64,000 bases of DNA from contig NC_080541.1 of NCBI RefSeq assembly GCF_028640845.1, positions 153,949,502-154,013,501 on the forward strand, in the 5' to 3' direction. The DNA comes from Ahaetulla prasina (taxonomy: Eukaryota; Chordata; Lepidosauria; Squamata; Colubridae). Below are positions 9,941 to 21,633 of this stretch, in pieces (within the stretch, counting starts at the first letter, position 1; each line of letters opens with the position of its first letter). The position numbers and the translations under genes are program-made. Below the pieces are notes generated by a model. That model saw nothing but the letters and a program-made list of their open reading frames with translations. It made no database searches and had not been told where the DNA came from.

Positions 9941-10489
9941 TTTTCTTCATGAGGCCTTTAATGGACTTCCTTATAGTTCTCCTGGAGTTTCTGCCATTTG
10001 GGCATTACTAGGAGGCATCACTGTAGAGCAAATGTTTCAAAATAATCACCCTGTTTGTTGCATTTGCAACACATTTGGCCTCAAATTCAATAAGGAGACC
10101 AGGTGGTATTGACACATTCTCTTTTGTGGACTCTTGTTATTTCTAGTTCTTTGCAATGTATGATAGGATTTCAGAATATAAAGTGAAGAAGTTTTGTTTA
10201 AAGGGAGGGAATGCTGATAAACAGCATTTGTTTTTTAAAAAAATAATGAGAGGGAGGGATTGGTGTGATGGAAGGGGGTCATTTGGGCAAGTCTTTGCTC
10301 ACATATCTCTTGTCTGACAATGCTATTCACACTGACCGTAAAAAAATAGCTAATAAGACAATAAATACATGAAAAAATATACTGATTCCCTGTTCCAAAT
10401 TCAGGACAGTTTCCTAAGTGGCTAAAAATCATGGTAGAAAAGTATCAGAATTCAGAATTAATAGGATGAGAATGAGATACTGTCTAGCT
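9941..10489. other. Unassigned DNA
   Basis: No gene or repeat recognised. The ORF at 9762-10112 starts in the LTR and runs out by chance. Confidence 0.45.
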
Positions 10490-10625
10490 CAGGGTTGTCA
10501 AACTCGCAGCGTCACGGCAGCATCATGTGACACATTGTGATTCCCTCCCCCCTTTGCTAAACTGGGCGTGGGCGTGGCTAGCATGTGATGCATCCAGTCT
10601 GTGGGTCACGAGTTTGACAGCCCCG
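10490..10625 (+). mobile_element. hAT MITE, 'GTCAAACTCG' type
   Basis: Inverted ends CAGGGTTGTCAAACTCG (left) and CGAGTTTGACAGCCCCG (right) pair with few mismatches. The flanks GTCTAGCT (10482-10489) and CTCTAGCC (10626-10633) match at 6 of 8 bases, the length of a hAT target-site duplication. 136 bp, non-coding; it needs a hAT transposase from elsewhere. Confidence 0.82.
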
Positions 10626-10916
10626 CTCTAGCCAAAAATAGCAGAATGTCTTCCTTTAAAGAGCTGCAGAGAAAAGCAGGAATGCTCTTTAATTCTAGGA
10701 ACTAGGAACAGAGTGAAGCACTGATACACTGGGAATAAACCAGCCCCTTCTCTGATCTTCAGAACCAGACAGCAGTCATCTGCATTTCTGTGACCTCCCA
10801 ATAGGTTAGATTCCGATTTCCATAATTCTAAGGCAACATGTTCAAAACCAATTGATCCGATACATCTACAAGTATCAGATTGAGAAGTATGTTCTGCAGC
10901 TGAAATATTCAAACTT

Positions 10917-11062
10917 CCAACACTGGAAGTTTTTAAGAAGATATTGGATAATCATTTGTCTGAAGTGGTGTAGGATTTCCTGCCTAGGCAGGGGGTTAGA
11001 CTAGAAGATTAGACTAGAAGACCTCCAAGGTCCCTTCCAACTCTGTTATTCTGTATTCTAAA
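10917..11062 (+). mobile_element. CR1 LINE 3' end
   Basis: Matches the 3' UTR in the copy at 8805-8970 (GAAGTTTTTAAGAAGATATTGG, CCTGCCTAGGCAGGGGGTT, GACCTCCAAGGTCCCTTCC, closing with a TTATTCTGTATTCT tail typical of CR1 octamer-like ends). AGACTAGAAGATT is duplicated within it. Severely 5'-truncated, as most CR1 copies are. Confidence 0.82.
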
Positions 11063-12589
11063 ACAACAGAAGTCTTTGAATGTTCCCTCAGTGTTAGTGC
11101 AGACTACTGGATCTCATCCTAAGTAATAACATGTCCAAAAGAAGGCATCTTTTTGCTGATTTTAGGTTCATAGCTCCATTATGGTATCAGTAGGAAGAGA
11201 CCATATCATAATGTTTGCTTAAAGATCTCCCTTACAGCAAACACCCATAAAAACTGTTGCACGGTTTCCATGGATGTAAAAAGGGCTTGCTTTGAGCTTC
11301 TTCGCAAAGAAATATTCACATTTGAAAAGGTCGTACACTTTGCCAATACCTTGTAAGGTCAGAGATCACATCAACAAAACTCACTTCCGTTTCCAACGGG
11401 GTTTTTTTTTTTTTTTTGGTAGTGGTGGTGGGAGGCTTAATGAAGTCTGAAGCAGATGTTGATATTGTGAAGCCACTTGACTGCCAGTTGAGAACCAGAA
11501 GGAAGGGGGAGGGAAAAAAAATGCCGTATTATTTTATATTATTGACACCACTGCCAAAGGAAAAGGGCAAGTGAAGTTGATATTTTCACATTAGAGCAAC
11601 AGGCCCTTCATAAATTATTAAAACCCATACAATTTATTATCCTGTCCAAAGCTATAAAAGTTATTTAAAAAGTATGTAGCATCACAAGCCATTTTACTTA
11701 ATTAGTGATTTTATTTTTGAAGCCAGGATGTATTGTGGTTTATAAATCATTGTGCTTAATCCTAACACTTCCTTAAGAGAGTGTGTTGGCTTTTGCTAAT
11801 CAGCTGTTGCCTATGGGGCCAAGACATTACTATATCCATGACTCCTGCAGGAAATACTTTAATGCCAAGCTCCAACACTCTGCAGACCAAATGGTAACCT
11901 TTGCACATAGCAAGAAGTTATGTTTAAACAAAATGAGAAGGGAAGGAACTGAAACAGACTTCTATTTGAATGTGTTTTCTTATCCGTGTTCATACTTGTC
12001 TTGTGCTCTATCCACGAGCAGACAGAACAGGCAGTGACAAGTCATTTAAAAATATTTATTTCTTTAAAAAAAAAAAAGAGGGACATTTCAGGGTCATGGT
12101 CTTAATGGTGGATAAATTGATCCATCTTCCAATGCATTAACTTCCCAAACATACAAAAGCATGCATTCATCTCCTGATCTTACTAGTTAAACCATGTCTT
12201 CTAAATAAATAAAGTTCAAAGCAAAAGGAAAGTTGGAAGATATACATAGATATGTATTGGTTAAGGAGCTCCTATTGAGGATTTGGAAAAGAAGGCATTG
12301 TAAGATTGACAATTTGCACTCCTCATGAGGAGATTATAACTGGAAGTCAAAGGATTTCAATCATGCTCATAGCTGTCATTTCAGTCTATTACATGAGCAC
12401 AACCAAACCTCATTTCTTAAACACTTGTGGGTACAGTCATTTTACAGCTAAAGAATTATCACATTTTTAATATGTAAGGATAATATTCCATTTGGTGAAT
12501 TATATTTTTATGAGTTACAAAGGAATAAAGAAAGAAAGAAAAGATTTTAAGGATGAGAGCATTTTTAGAAAAAAAATAAAGAAAAATTG
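11063..12589. other. Unassigned DNA
   Basis: Poly-T at 11403-11418 and poly-A runs only. The 84-codon ORF at 11783-12037 has no motif. The last ~350 bases may hold more of the L1 relic that follows. Confidence 0.4.
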
Positions 12590-12904
12590 GAAAAGATCTA
12601 AATGGAGATGTCAGAAGAAATTATATAAAAACTCTTAACAGATTCAATGAGAAATATGAAATTTACATTATATTATAATCTTAGATATAATTTTTATAAA
12701 ATGATATACCATTGGGGTATGTTGCCAGATCAATTGTCTAGAATTTATTAGGGCACTTCAAATTTAAAAATAATTTTTTTAATCATGTTTGGTTTATATG
12801 TAAAAAAGTTAGAAAATGCTGGGTTCAAATACATATAATAGAGGATTTTGAACATTAATAAACAACTGAAGCCAGAGAGTTTTGACAAACAGTTGGAAAT
12901 CTTG

Positions 12905-12948
<44 letters not shown>
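12905..12948 (+). repeat. (ATTG)n microsatellite
   Basis: Eleven perfect tetramer units inside the L1 relic. Confidence 0.95.
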
Positions 12949-13044
12949 ACATGGTATCTGCAATGAGACTGCTATTGTGCACAAAGATGGAAAGAGTCAA
13001 CTTACTCACAATGGAGGAATGGCTGATAAAATTGATAGAACTTG

Positions 13045-13080
13045 CTGAGATGGCTAAATTAATTTATTTAGCCATCTCAG
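13045..13080. repeat. Perfect 15-bp inverted repeat (hairpin)
   Basis: Arms CTGAGATGGCTAAAT (13045-13059) and ATTTAGCCATCTCAG (13066-13080) are perfect reverse complements around a 6-base loop. The left arm is L1-like sequence, so the right arm looks like a fold-back copy of it. Confidence 0.9.
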
Positions 13081-13410
13081 AAAGATAGTATATACATTTA
13101 CTGCTAACTGGAAAACTCTTTCTGACTTTTTGTGTGAAATGGGATTTATGCTTTTGATGATTAAACAGAGTAGATTATAGAAAGAACAGAGTTAAGTTAT
13201 AATCATAGGGAAGAAGTAAACCTATGCTTGTATTTATAACTGGAAGTCACTTTTTTGTACCTTTTTCCTTTCTTTTCTATTTGTCTTTTTAGGTTTTTTC
13301 TATCATGCACTTTTAGCTTTTTCTTTCATTGCTTTCTCTTTTCTTTTCCTTGTTTTATATTAGTTTGTATTCATCTTTTATTTTTAAAAGTCTTAAATAA
13401 ATTACATGAA

Positions 13411-15704
13411 ATAATAATAAGGAAAACATTAAGTAGAGCCAAATACACAAAGATAAAACTGAATGTTTTGACCACTGTCCACCTTTTAGAGGCAGTTATT
13501 TGGTTACTTTTTCATCAAAAGTAACTTACATTTAAAAAAAAAACTCCCAATGATTAACTGTATTCTATTTAATACATTTGGCATCAATTTAAAAAAAATA
13601 TAAAACTGACAGTATTGCTTTTGTATTTTTATTGCAATCACGTAATTGTATTTTTAAAGAATTTTTGGATATATTTATTTAAAATCTGGATGGTAATTTT
13701 AAAAAATATATAGAAAACAAAGATAAAATGGCTAAACAAGTGAATAGTTTTGTGAAAACCTGCTATACCAACAAATGTATTGAGAAGTAAAATAAATTAT
13801 CAAGATTTTAGCATAGACCTACAGGTGAAATAGGTGAAACAATATTTTTATTCTGTTGTGTACTTAAATGTGGCAGTAGAAAGAGTTGATAAGATGTCAG
13901 GATATGTTCTTCTTTAAAATAATTGAAAAACTAAGTCTAATAGACTCATTTGAATATACTTCATCATCTTTTTCATTTAAAATGTTATTACAGAGATGTT
14001 GGCCCTTGGTCACTCAGCTACCAAATTGTGAATTATCCCCTATTTTAAGCATGCAAAAAGGACAGGTGATCTAGGGGATTAACTAGTACACAATTACAAG
14101 ACAGGAAAATTTTATCCTGAGATAATAATTCATTTTAAGTATGGACATTGAATATATGTCTGCTCCAATGATTGAAACAAATGATTTCATTTTTAAAACA
14201 AAAACCACAAAGCGATAGGCAACATGTAACATAGAAAAGCCTATTTATACGTTATACCAATGTTCACGTCTTTATACAAAGCAAATTCTAGAAAATAAAA
14301 GATCCCATTGTTGGAACATAATAAAAGTAAAGTGCAGAATTGCTCTATTAATGCAGCACTTCAAAAACAGCTCCTGCAAGTTTGAACAAATGAAGTGCTT
14401 AGTTACAGGGAAGGCAATTACTAAGATTGGTGAACCAGAATTTAATACTATGATGCAATCTAGAGATTCTTTCTAGAGTTTTAAACTAGGAACTAGTTTA
14501 TAGGGATTTTTATTTTTAAAATGGGAAAGTAAAATATTTTTTTAAAAAAAATGCATAATATCCATTTTAAGAGATGAATCAAAAATAACTAGATTGATTA
14601 ACATTAAATACTTAATTTATTAGAATATATTTTTTAATAAGATGGTTATGTTTAACTGAAAGACTATACCATTAATAGAATGGGATCATACCACAAAAAA
14701 TTAGCAATTGAACATATCTTAAATAGTTTGCTTAGAGACAAGAACTTTTATGACAGCAATATAGCTGATGTTTTAATACAAGAGCTATAGATAAAAATAA
14801 ACCTGTACATCGTAAAGATCACAAAAGGATAACTACAAAAATGGTGCTGATAGTTTACTTTAATTTTTGAAACTGACTTATCTAAGTGAAATGCTGTTAG
14901 ACAAATAACATATTTGTCATTTATTTATAAGAACATATTTTGTTTTGATTGAAGAGGTAAGCAAATGTATGGATAAAAACAGTCTGCATACCACAAAGGA
15001 AAATCTGTGGTTGAAATGTTTTGATTGAAGGGAATTGGTGATACTTTATATGAAGATGTAATGTAGTCAGCTCAATGTCAACTTTTGCAACAGGTTGGAT
15101 TTGCACTTAAATTTTGGATATAATTACCTGGATTGCCCATCATCCCATTTGTGTACAAATCATGAGGCAAATAACAATCCAGCTCACCACAATCACAGCT
15201 CACAATTTTACTTATGACAGGATTTGTCCACAATAGCTATGGATTAAAGAAAATGTAGGTTTCACAGGGCTGATCATTCCAGTGTTGCTCAAATGTTACA
15301 GCAATTAAAATGACCATGTACAACAAGTAAAAAAAAAATCATTGGGAATTAGAAACATGTAGAAAAACTGTTTTAGGACCTTTTAAACACATACTGCTAA
15401 AGCAATCTAGTCAAATTGAATGCCCGCTGTCATGAATGCAGCCAGAATCCTGATTAGCTGAAGTTGTTTGCTTACTCACAGATGGGATGAATTTAAAGCT
15501 CTGCTCCCTGCATTCGGATGCTTGAAACTATCTTTACACATTTAAGTAAATGATCAAAAAGTAATGGTTTGAATGAAGATTTTATCCAACAGCTAGGTCT
15601 ATGGGCTTGTGAGAAAGACTTGAAGATGTACTTACTCATTCCCCTAATGTGTGAATTCAAAAATTCCTGTATTGGCTTTTCAAACAAAAACTTACACCAT
15701 GTGT
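13411..15704. other. Unassigned, very AT-rich DNA
   Basis: Long stretch with many A and T runs, no ORF above 62 codons and no repeat that I recognise. Part of the right side (to about 15500) could be very old retroelement sequence, but nothing supports a name. Confidence 0.4.
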
Positions 15705-15893
15705 ATTTATTTCCTGCATTTATTATTTTTATACATAGTTCAAGGTGGAGAACATACTTAATTGTCCTTACTCTTCCTATTTTTCTGACAACAACTTCTC
15801 TGTCAGGTGGGTTGGGCTGAGAGATAGGCTAGCCCAAATCTTTCAACCAGCTAGCTTTCATACTTTGGGAAAGACTAGAACTCAATCTTCACT
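15705..15893 (-). mobile_element. Old tRNA-derived SINE, reverse strand
   Basis: GGTGGGTTGGGCTGAGAGA and the following CCAGCTAGCTTTCAT and GACTAGAACTCA mirror the body and head of the SINE copies at 4228 and 59183, read in reverse. Strongly diverged, ends approximate. Confidence 0.5.
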
Positions 15894-17549
15894 TTTAGTA
15901 AAAATAAAAAAATACAAATACAAAATCAGTCCTGGATTTACATTTACGGATACAGATTAAAAAAACTGAATTTGGAATGTGTTTTAAATGATTGGCAATG
16001 GATTTAATAGCTTTCAGGAAGCCCAGTCCATTGTACCCTCCAGCCCTGACACCTAATGAGCAAAACAGTGCTCACATTCTTTTTGTCTGATGTTTGTTAA
16101 AATTATAAACATACCTTAAAAGGTTTAAGGTAGGAAAAATCAGAGTGATTGGTCAAATACTGAGTGAATCTGACAGAGCAGTAGCTCCGTGTTAACATAA
16201 TGTCACCTGTGATTGTTGCCAGACATTTATATCCTGACAACCCGAATCAGACAACTGAACAAAATTTTGAAGACTACCTATTTATTTATTTATTTTAAAA
16301 AAAAGTCTCTGGGAAGTGCTTGCAGAAAGATTCCATGCAGCATGGTGAACTATGCAAAATTTTGTCCAGTCCTCCTGTTATTTATGCATGCATCACATAA
16401 ACATATATATTTTTTAGGACAGAAATAAATTACCATTCATTTGGACTTTTCTAAAGAGTGATTGCAAAGAACAACCGGCTGTTCAGTAGGATTCCAGAGG
16501 TCTCTTAAGTATTATTAAGCCTCCAGAATTATTGCGAAGGCCCAGAACTACAAAGGTAAAGGAATGATTTCATCTGTATCTGATTTTAATCAAGCTTGGC
16601 TTACTGTTAAAAGGCTTGTTTAATGAAGACTGCATTTCCCTCCAGAGAGACCCGAACAGGCAGGCAACACGCTCTCAGCCAAGCAAGGCTTATTGCTGTA
16701 ACAATAGCTAGAGGGTTGACCACAAAAATGTTTTCCTTTGAGTCTGCTTCTGATCATATATTGAACAGGAGGGGGGGGCGCTAAACAAGACAGGGAAGGA
16801 GGGGGAAAATTGAAGTATATAACCATTAGCATCAGGTGGGGGGGGGGAAAGCCACTTACCCAGTTAAATTATAATCTGGAGCTGTTTGATTGTTTTTTTT
16901 AATGTCCTCAATATAATGAATATCTACAGTTTGTTTCTAATTGTCATTTTTTTTCCCCACACAAAAACATTTTGGGCACACAGTCACTTACAAAGGATCT
17001 TATGCTCTGTGATTTCAATGAAAAAGAAAAAGGCCTTAAGAAAGGAAGTGCACCCTTCTGCCAAATCTGTAACAAGCCAGGGACCCTGAGATTTGTGAAT
17101 TTGGCTTGCTTGCCTTCCACTTCAGAGGTTGCAAATTATGGCATTTGCCTTTTGAAACTGCCCATATGCTATTATTCCCATTTATGGGAAAGGGACACAG
17201 CCAAAGGAATGCAGGTACTTTGTCAAAATCTTTTCCCAGAGAAATGTCCGAGGAGATTACAGATGTGAGTGTAACTCACACACTTGCTTGGGGGGGGGGG
17301 GGGTGTTGATTCTGAACTCCTTCCAATTGCCAAAGGTACTTTGCCGATATTTAGAAGCGAAGTCCATTTTGACACATTTTGTTTAGTTAAGCAGAGAAGC
17401 CCATTTTTTAATAGAAACTCTGCTGCCAAAAATATAAACAAAGCAAACGCTGATGAATATAAATATTTGAAAGGCAGCACATTTTGCAATATCTAACAGC
17501 AACAGTCGCAAGAGAGCAGATGGAATCCTGGCTCATGGAGGAGAGGAAG
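15894..17549. other. Unassigned DNA with G-runs
   Basis: Contains G-runs at 16769-16777, 16837-16846 and 17288-17302, and otherwise no recognised repeat. ORFs up to 98 codons overlap on both strands at 16972-17496 without a recognisable domain. Confidence 0.4.
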
Positions 17550-17569
17550 CCACTAAAATATGCCCCCCC

Positions 17570-17790
17570 CCCAAAAAAAAGCAGCCATCAATAGCGAGTG
17601 AAATATTGTTAGATGAACTGAATGGATCATTTTGTCGGCAGCTGAAATGGACACTCTGCTCGTTTCCAGTTTGCGAGGATATTACTTAAAGCATAAACCT
17701 CTTTAATTAAAGAGGAATCATTAAGTTTACTCCAATTGCCTCCTCTGAGGCTGGTTTGCTAATAAGCAACTGGACAAGGGATGTGTGAAA
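17570..17790. other. Repeat-free block with 18-bp palindrome, possible conserved non-coding element
   Basis: Balanced composition, no simple repeats, and a perfect 18-bp palindrome at 17698-17715 built around two TAAT-type homeodomain cores (CTTTAATTAAAG). Such features occur in vertebrate enhancers. Conservation cannot be judged from one sequence, so the call is a guess. Confidence 0.25.
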
Positions 17791-18764
17791 TGAATAGCTG
17801 AAGGAAAACTCCAATAGTCAAAGAAAGGTCTAGAGGGTAAGGTTGGTTGATTAGACACCGTTTGTCATGAATGGGTCCACAGCACATTGAATAGTAAATC
17901 CTAACTACCTTAGAAGATTAATTCTGAAGAAGGTACTCTTGGGTCAAAGTATACATAAGCGTGTGCCTAATCTCAGAGAAATCAGGCTATTTTCTCACAG
18001 CAATTAAGGAGAGGTCTAGGGTTTCACCCACAATGTATTTAAACACAGGATACAATTAAATCCCAGAGTATTAATATCTTAGCTATGCAAAATTGTCTGG
18101 GAAATAGATTTTGCTGTCCTCTCAAATGGAAAGCAAAGCAAATTAAAGAGGATAACTTTAGTGGACATAATTATTCCTCTGAAACAAATACTAGGTGTTC
18201 CTTTGAAGCTGTTCTCTGTCACCTTTATGTGTTACAGAGAAGTAGATCTCAATACAGAAATTGCCAAGAATTTAAGTTGGGTTTAGAGATAGGGAAAGCA
18301 GATTTTCTTTTAAATATATCAAACATTAACTCATCTATATCCATTCTTGCAACTACTAGAAAAATAATGTTACAATGAAAGCTACCCATGACTAACAAAA
18401 CAATATCTCTTTCTAGCCTTGCACTCTATAAAAGCAGAAAAAAAGGGGGGAATAACCGTAACATCCTATTAACTATGAAGAGTTTAGAAATATTTCTTCC
18501 TGCTATGTTGTCTAAAGATTTTATAGTTCCATAAGCAAGGACTGGGCAGTAAGACTCAGACAAAATGAATACCAATTTGAAACAGTGCTTGGAAGGAAGA
18601 GAATCAAATTTTCAGTTCACAATTTTATGGTTCATGTATTGATCAGCTGCAGACTGATATTGTAACAATTCAAGGTTTTTTATTAAATAAGCTATTTCTT
18701 TGATCAGGTTTCTAAATAACCTTGTTGGTAGAGTTAGTTTTTTGTTTCTGATTGTTTTTTAATC
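17791..18764. other. Unassigned DNA
   Basis: No gene or repeat recognised. A 97-codon ORF at 18085-18378 has no motif. Confidence 0.4.
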
Positions 18765-18836
18765 AATCAATCTATCTATCTATCTATCTATCTATCCATC
18801 CATCCATCCACCCACCCACCCACCCACCCACCCACC
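18765..18836 (+). repeat. Compound microsatellite (CTAT)n(CATC)n(CACC)n
   Basis: Three adjoining tetramer runs, each one base from the next, consistent with successive mutation and expansion of a single tract. Confidence 0.93.
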
Positions 18837-19009
18837 TATGTTAGATTTATAATATTATTTACCACAAATGCATTTTTTTTTGCTGGAAAACCAGAATCAG
18901 TCATTCTTTCCTTCATTTATTCTTGATGGACATGTATTCACAAAGAAAGGTACTGTGAGAAGTTGTGAGGCCAGACTTTCTATGTTGTTTCTTGACAAGT
19001 GCTGGAATA

Positions 19010-19060
19010 ACATACATACATACATACATACATACATACATACATACATACATACATACA
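19010..19060 (+). repeat. (ACAT)n microsatellite
   Basis: About 12 perfect tetramer units. Open frames through it on both strands are repeat artefacts. Confidence 0.95.
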
Positions 19061-20565
19061 ATTCAGCAGCCCAATCATGTAAACATTTACTTGGAAATAT
19101 AGAACATACTGCCTTATAAATGCATATAATTTGTAGCATAATTTTACATGGAGAAAGTCCACTGAATTTTCTGCAACCAAGAGTAACTTACAATTTTAGA
19201 AATATATCCTTGTGATCATTGTAGATTAGTTAAATAAGAACAAACTGATAAGAATTGATTAACTCTCAGCTTCAGTTTTGTCTGCAAAATCGTCATAATC
19301 CCTGAATGGAATAACTCTTTGGTGGTATATCAGCTTTTCAAGAAATGTACAACACTACAGTTTTGGCTTTAAAACAAGACCAGAGATTTCTTTCTAACAC
19401 CACATCCTATTTAGGTTTTTTGCTAACCTTTTAAAATGCAGCATTTCCCCCTCATATAAAAACATGCATTTAGTTGCTTACTAAAGACTTTTTTTTGCTT
19501 TTTTTTTTAAATGAAAGTCTGACCTTTTAAATGATTGTTTTTTTCAGCACTTCCAAGAAAGACCCTTTCACCTATCGTCTCTACATTTTAGATGTGCTGT
19601 AGTGAATGAACCTCTAACCTTTTCTGCAAAATGTGACTTGCTGCAGAAGAACCAAATCCCTTAGTAATTTTAATTATGCTTATTAGTGCTTTCATGGGGG
19701 AAGGGAATGAGTTTTAGAATGGTATTTGTTTTTTAAAAAGTTTAACCAAAAACACTTTCCCGGTAGCTAAGGTTTAATACAGTCAATCAGATTTTACCTT
19801 CAATTTACTCTGAAACAAATCAAAACTAAAGTTGCAATCTGGGTTCTAAGACAGCTGAAAGATCAGAAGCATTTTGTTTTCACTATCTGTACACAAAGTC
19901 TTATTTGTGTAAGATTTGTCTCATCTTCTTGCAAGCAACAGACCAATTCTTTGTATCTGCTTGCTGAAACACCATTGTTCAAGTAAGTTACTTCAAATGT
20001 TTTTCCACTAGTAGTGAAAGCACAGCTCGTTTCTTTCATTTTTTTCTATGAGTGCATCATTGAATAAAACCCAAAGGAAGATAGACAAATTAACACAAAT
20101 TCTCTCATTTCACAATGTTTGGAAATGTTCAGTTTATCATTATACTGTTTAGTCTTCACATATGGTGAGGGCCTTGCTCATTCATTCATTCATTATTCTA
20201 AGTTGAGAGGAAAAAATAAAACAAAGTTATAAATATGTGTATAGGATTCTATATTTGTCCTCATACAATGTTTCATAATTTATGTATAGGAAATATTAAT
20301 TGGAGCAATTTAATCTTTATTGGAGTAATTTAATCTTTAAATTTATTTCAAGATTTAGTGATAGGACAGGTTTCATCTTTTATCAAACACATCAATAACT
20401 TCCTTCTGAATATAATGTGAACATAATATTTCTGTTCATGTATTGCATTATCAGATATATTATATTCATACACAAACTAGTAGTATGAGCATACATGATC
20501 TTCACAGACCTGAGGAATCATACATAACAACTGTGATTGTTGTATCATGTGCTTGGAAAATAGAC
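19061..20565. other. Unassigned DNA
   Basis: No ORF above 60 codons and no recognised repeat; T-rich runs near 19490-19510. The right edge is the target-site duplication of the next element. Confidence 0.45.
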
Positions 20566-20877
20566 CTGTGGTGGGTTTCAATTTTTTTTACTACCAGTTC
20601 TGTGGGTGTGGCTTAGTGGGCATAGCATTGTTGGTGGGTGTGGCATTGCTTGGTGGGCGTGGCAGGGGAAGGATACTGTAAAATCTCCATTCCCACTCCA
20701 CTCCAGGAGAAGGTTACTGCAAAATCCTCACTTCCTCCCGATCAGCCGGGACTCGGGAGGCAGAGAATAGATGGGGATGGGACCAGTCAGAATTTTTACT
20801 ACCGGTTCTCCGAACTACTCAAAATTTCCGCTACTGGTTCTCCAGAACTGGTCAGAACCTGCTGAAACTCACCTCTG
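20566..20877 (+). mobile_element. hAT MITE, 'GGTGAAATCC' type, 312 bp
   Basis: Flanked by a perfect 8-bp duplication AAATAGAC (20558-20565 and 20878-20885). The ends CTGTGGTGGGTTTC and GAAACTCACCTCTG are inverted repeats with a few mismatches. The interior has GTGGGTGTGGC/GGTGGGCGTGGC modules, two ACTGCAAAATC-type repeats, and CTACTGGTTCTCCAGAAC near the right end. Three other full copies are at 21361 (reverse), 51216 (reverse) and 60013. Non-coding. Confidence 0.92.
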
Positions 20878-20885
20878 AAATAGAC

Positions 20886-21352
20886 CTACTTGTTTTGTTG
20901 TCCAGATGACTTGAGACCATCTTTCTCTTCTGCTCTTTCTGTCCAGTGATAATACAAATTTATCCAGCAACTAAAATTACTGGAGAAGAAGGGCATTTTT
21001 GGAGATATTAGCTACTACTTGGTAAAAAATTGGTAAAAAGCTGAGAACTGAATATTGGGAACCCAGCAGTAAAGCTAACTTCATATTATTTCAATTTACC
21101 ACTGATATCTAGATGGAAACAGTAAAAGTTATTTATTGGTGGTAATTCCTATTTGTTCTTAAGCAAGGTTCTTTATTGGTTCAGGACTCAAGGAAAAGGC
21201 TAGTACTAGGCAAAACCTTGAGAACTTGCATTGAGAATCACTTGCGGTGTGGGTTGAAACAACCTGTGAAATGGTGATGTTAAGGTTAAAAAATCCTGAG
21301 GAATAAAAAAAGTGACATACTGATCAAAATAAAAATGTCTTATATTTTAAGC
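20886..21352. other. Spacer between inverted MITE copies
   Basis: No gene or repeat recognised in these ~470 bases. Confidence 0.5.
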
Positions 21353-21360
21353 AATGCCTT

Positions 21361-21625
21361 CAGAGGTGTGTTTCAGCAGGTTCTGACCAGTTCTGGAGAA
21401 CCAGCAGCAGAAATTTTGAGTAGTTCGGAGAATCAGTAGTAAAAATTCTGACTGGCCCCATCCCATTTATCTCTGCCTCGCAAGTCCCAGCTGATTGGGA
21501 GGAAATGGGGATTTTACAGTATCCTTCCTCTGCCACACCCACCAAGCCACGCCCATCAAGCCACACCATGCCCACCAAGCCACACCCACAGAACCGGTAA
21601 TAAAAATTTTTGAAACCTACCACTG
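21361..21625 (-). mobile_element. hAT MITE, 'GGTGAAATCC' type, reverse copy
   Basis: Left end CAGAGGTGTGTTTC, right end GAAACCTACCACTG; flanks AATGCCTT (21353-21360) and AATGCCTC (21626-21633) match at 7 of 8. It lies opposite to the copy at 20566, so the two form a long inverted repeat with a 483-base spacer. About 50 bp shorter than the other copies owing to internal loss. Confidence 0.9.
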
Positions 21626-21633
21626 AATGCCTC

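Larger units (their letters stand above)
12590..13410 (+). pseudogene. L1-clade LINE ORF2 C-terminal relic
   Basis: Conceptual pieces in different frames read like the end of squamate L1 ORF2: a LYKMIY-like block with LPDQLSRIY at 12690-12750, then MEEWLIKLIELAEMAKL at 13010-13065. Between them sit frameshifts and an (ATTG)n microsatellite (12905-12948). The order and spacing fit an old L1 with many lesions. The T-rich stretch to ~13340 may be its 3' UTR. Assignment rests on remembered family features and needs a profile search. Confidence 0.55.

Noticed and set aside
18897..19180. ORFs with YVCMYVCM or HTYIHTYI runs
   Set aside because: Translation of (ACAT)n; the same applies at 51117-51293 and 62617-62847.
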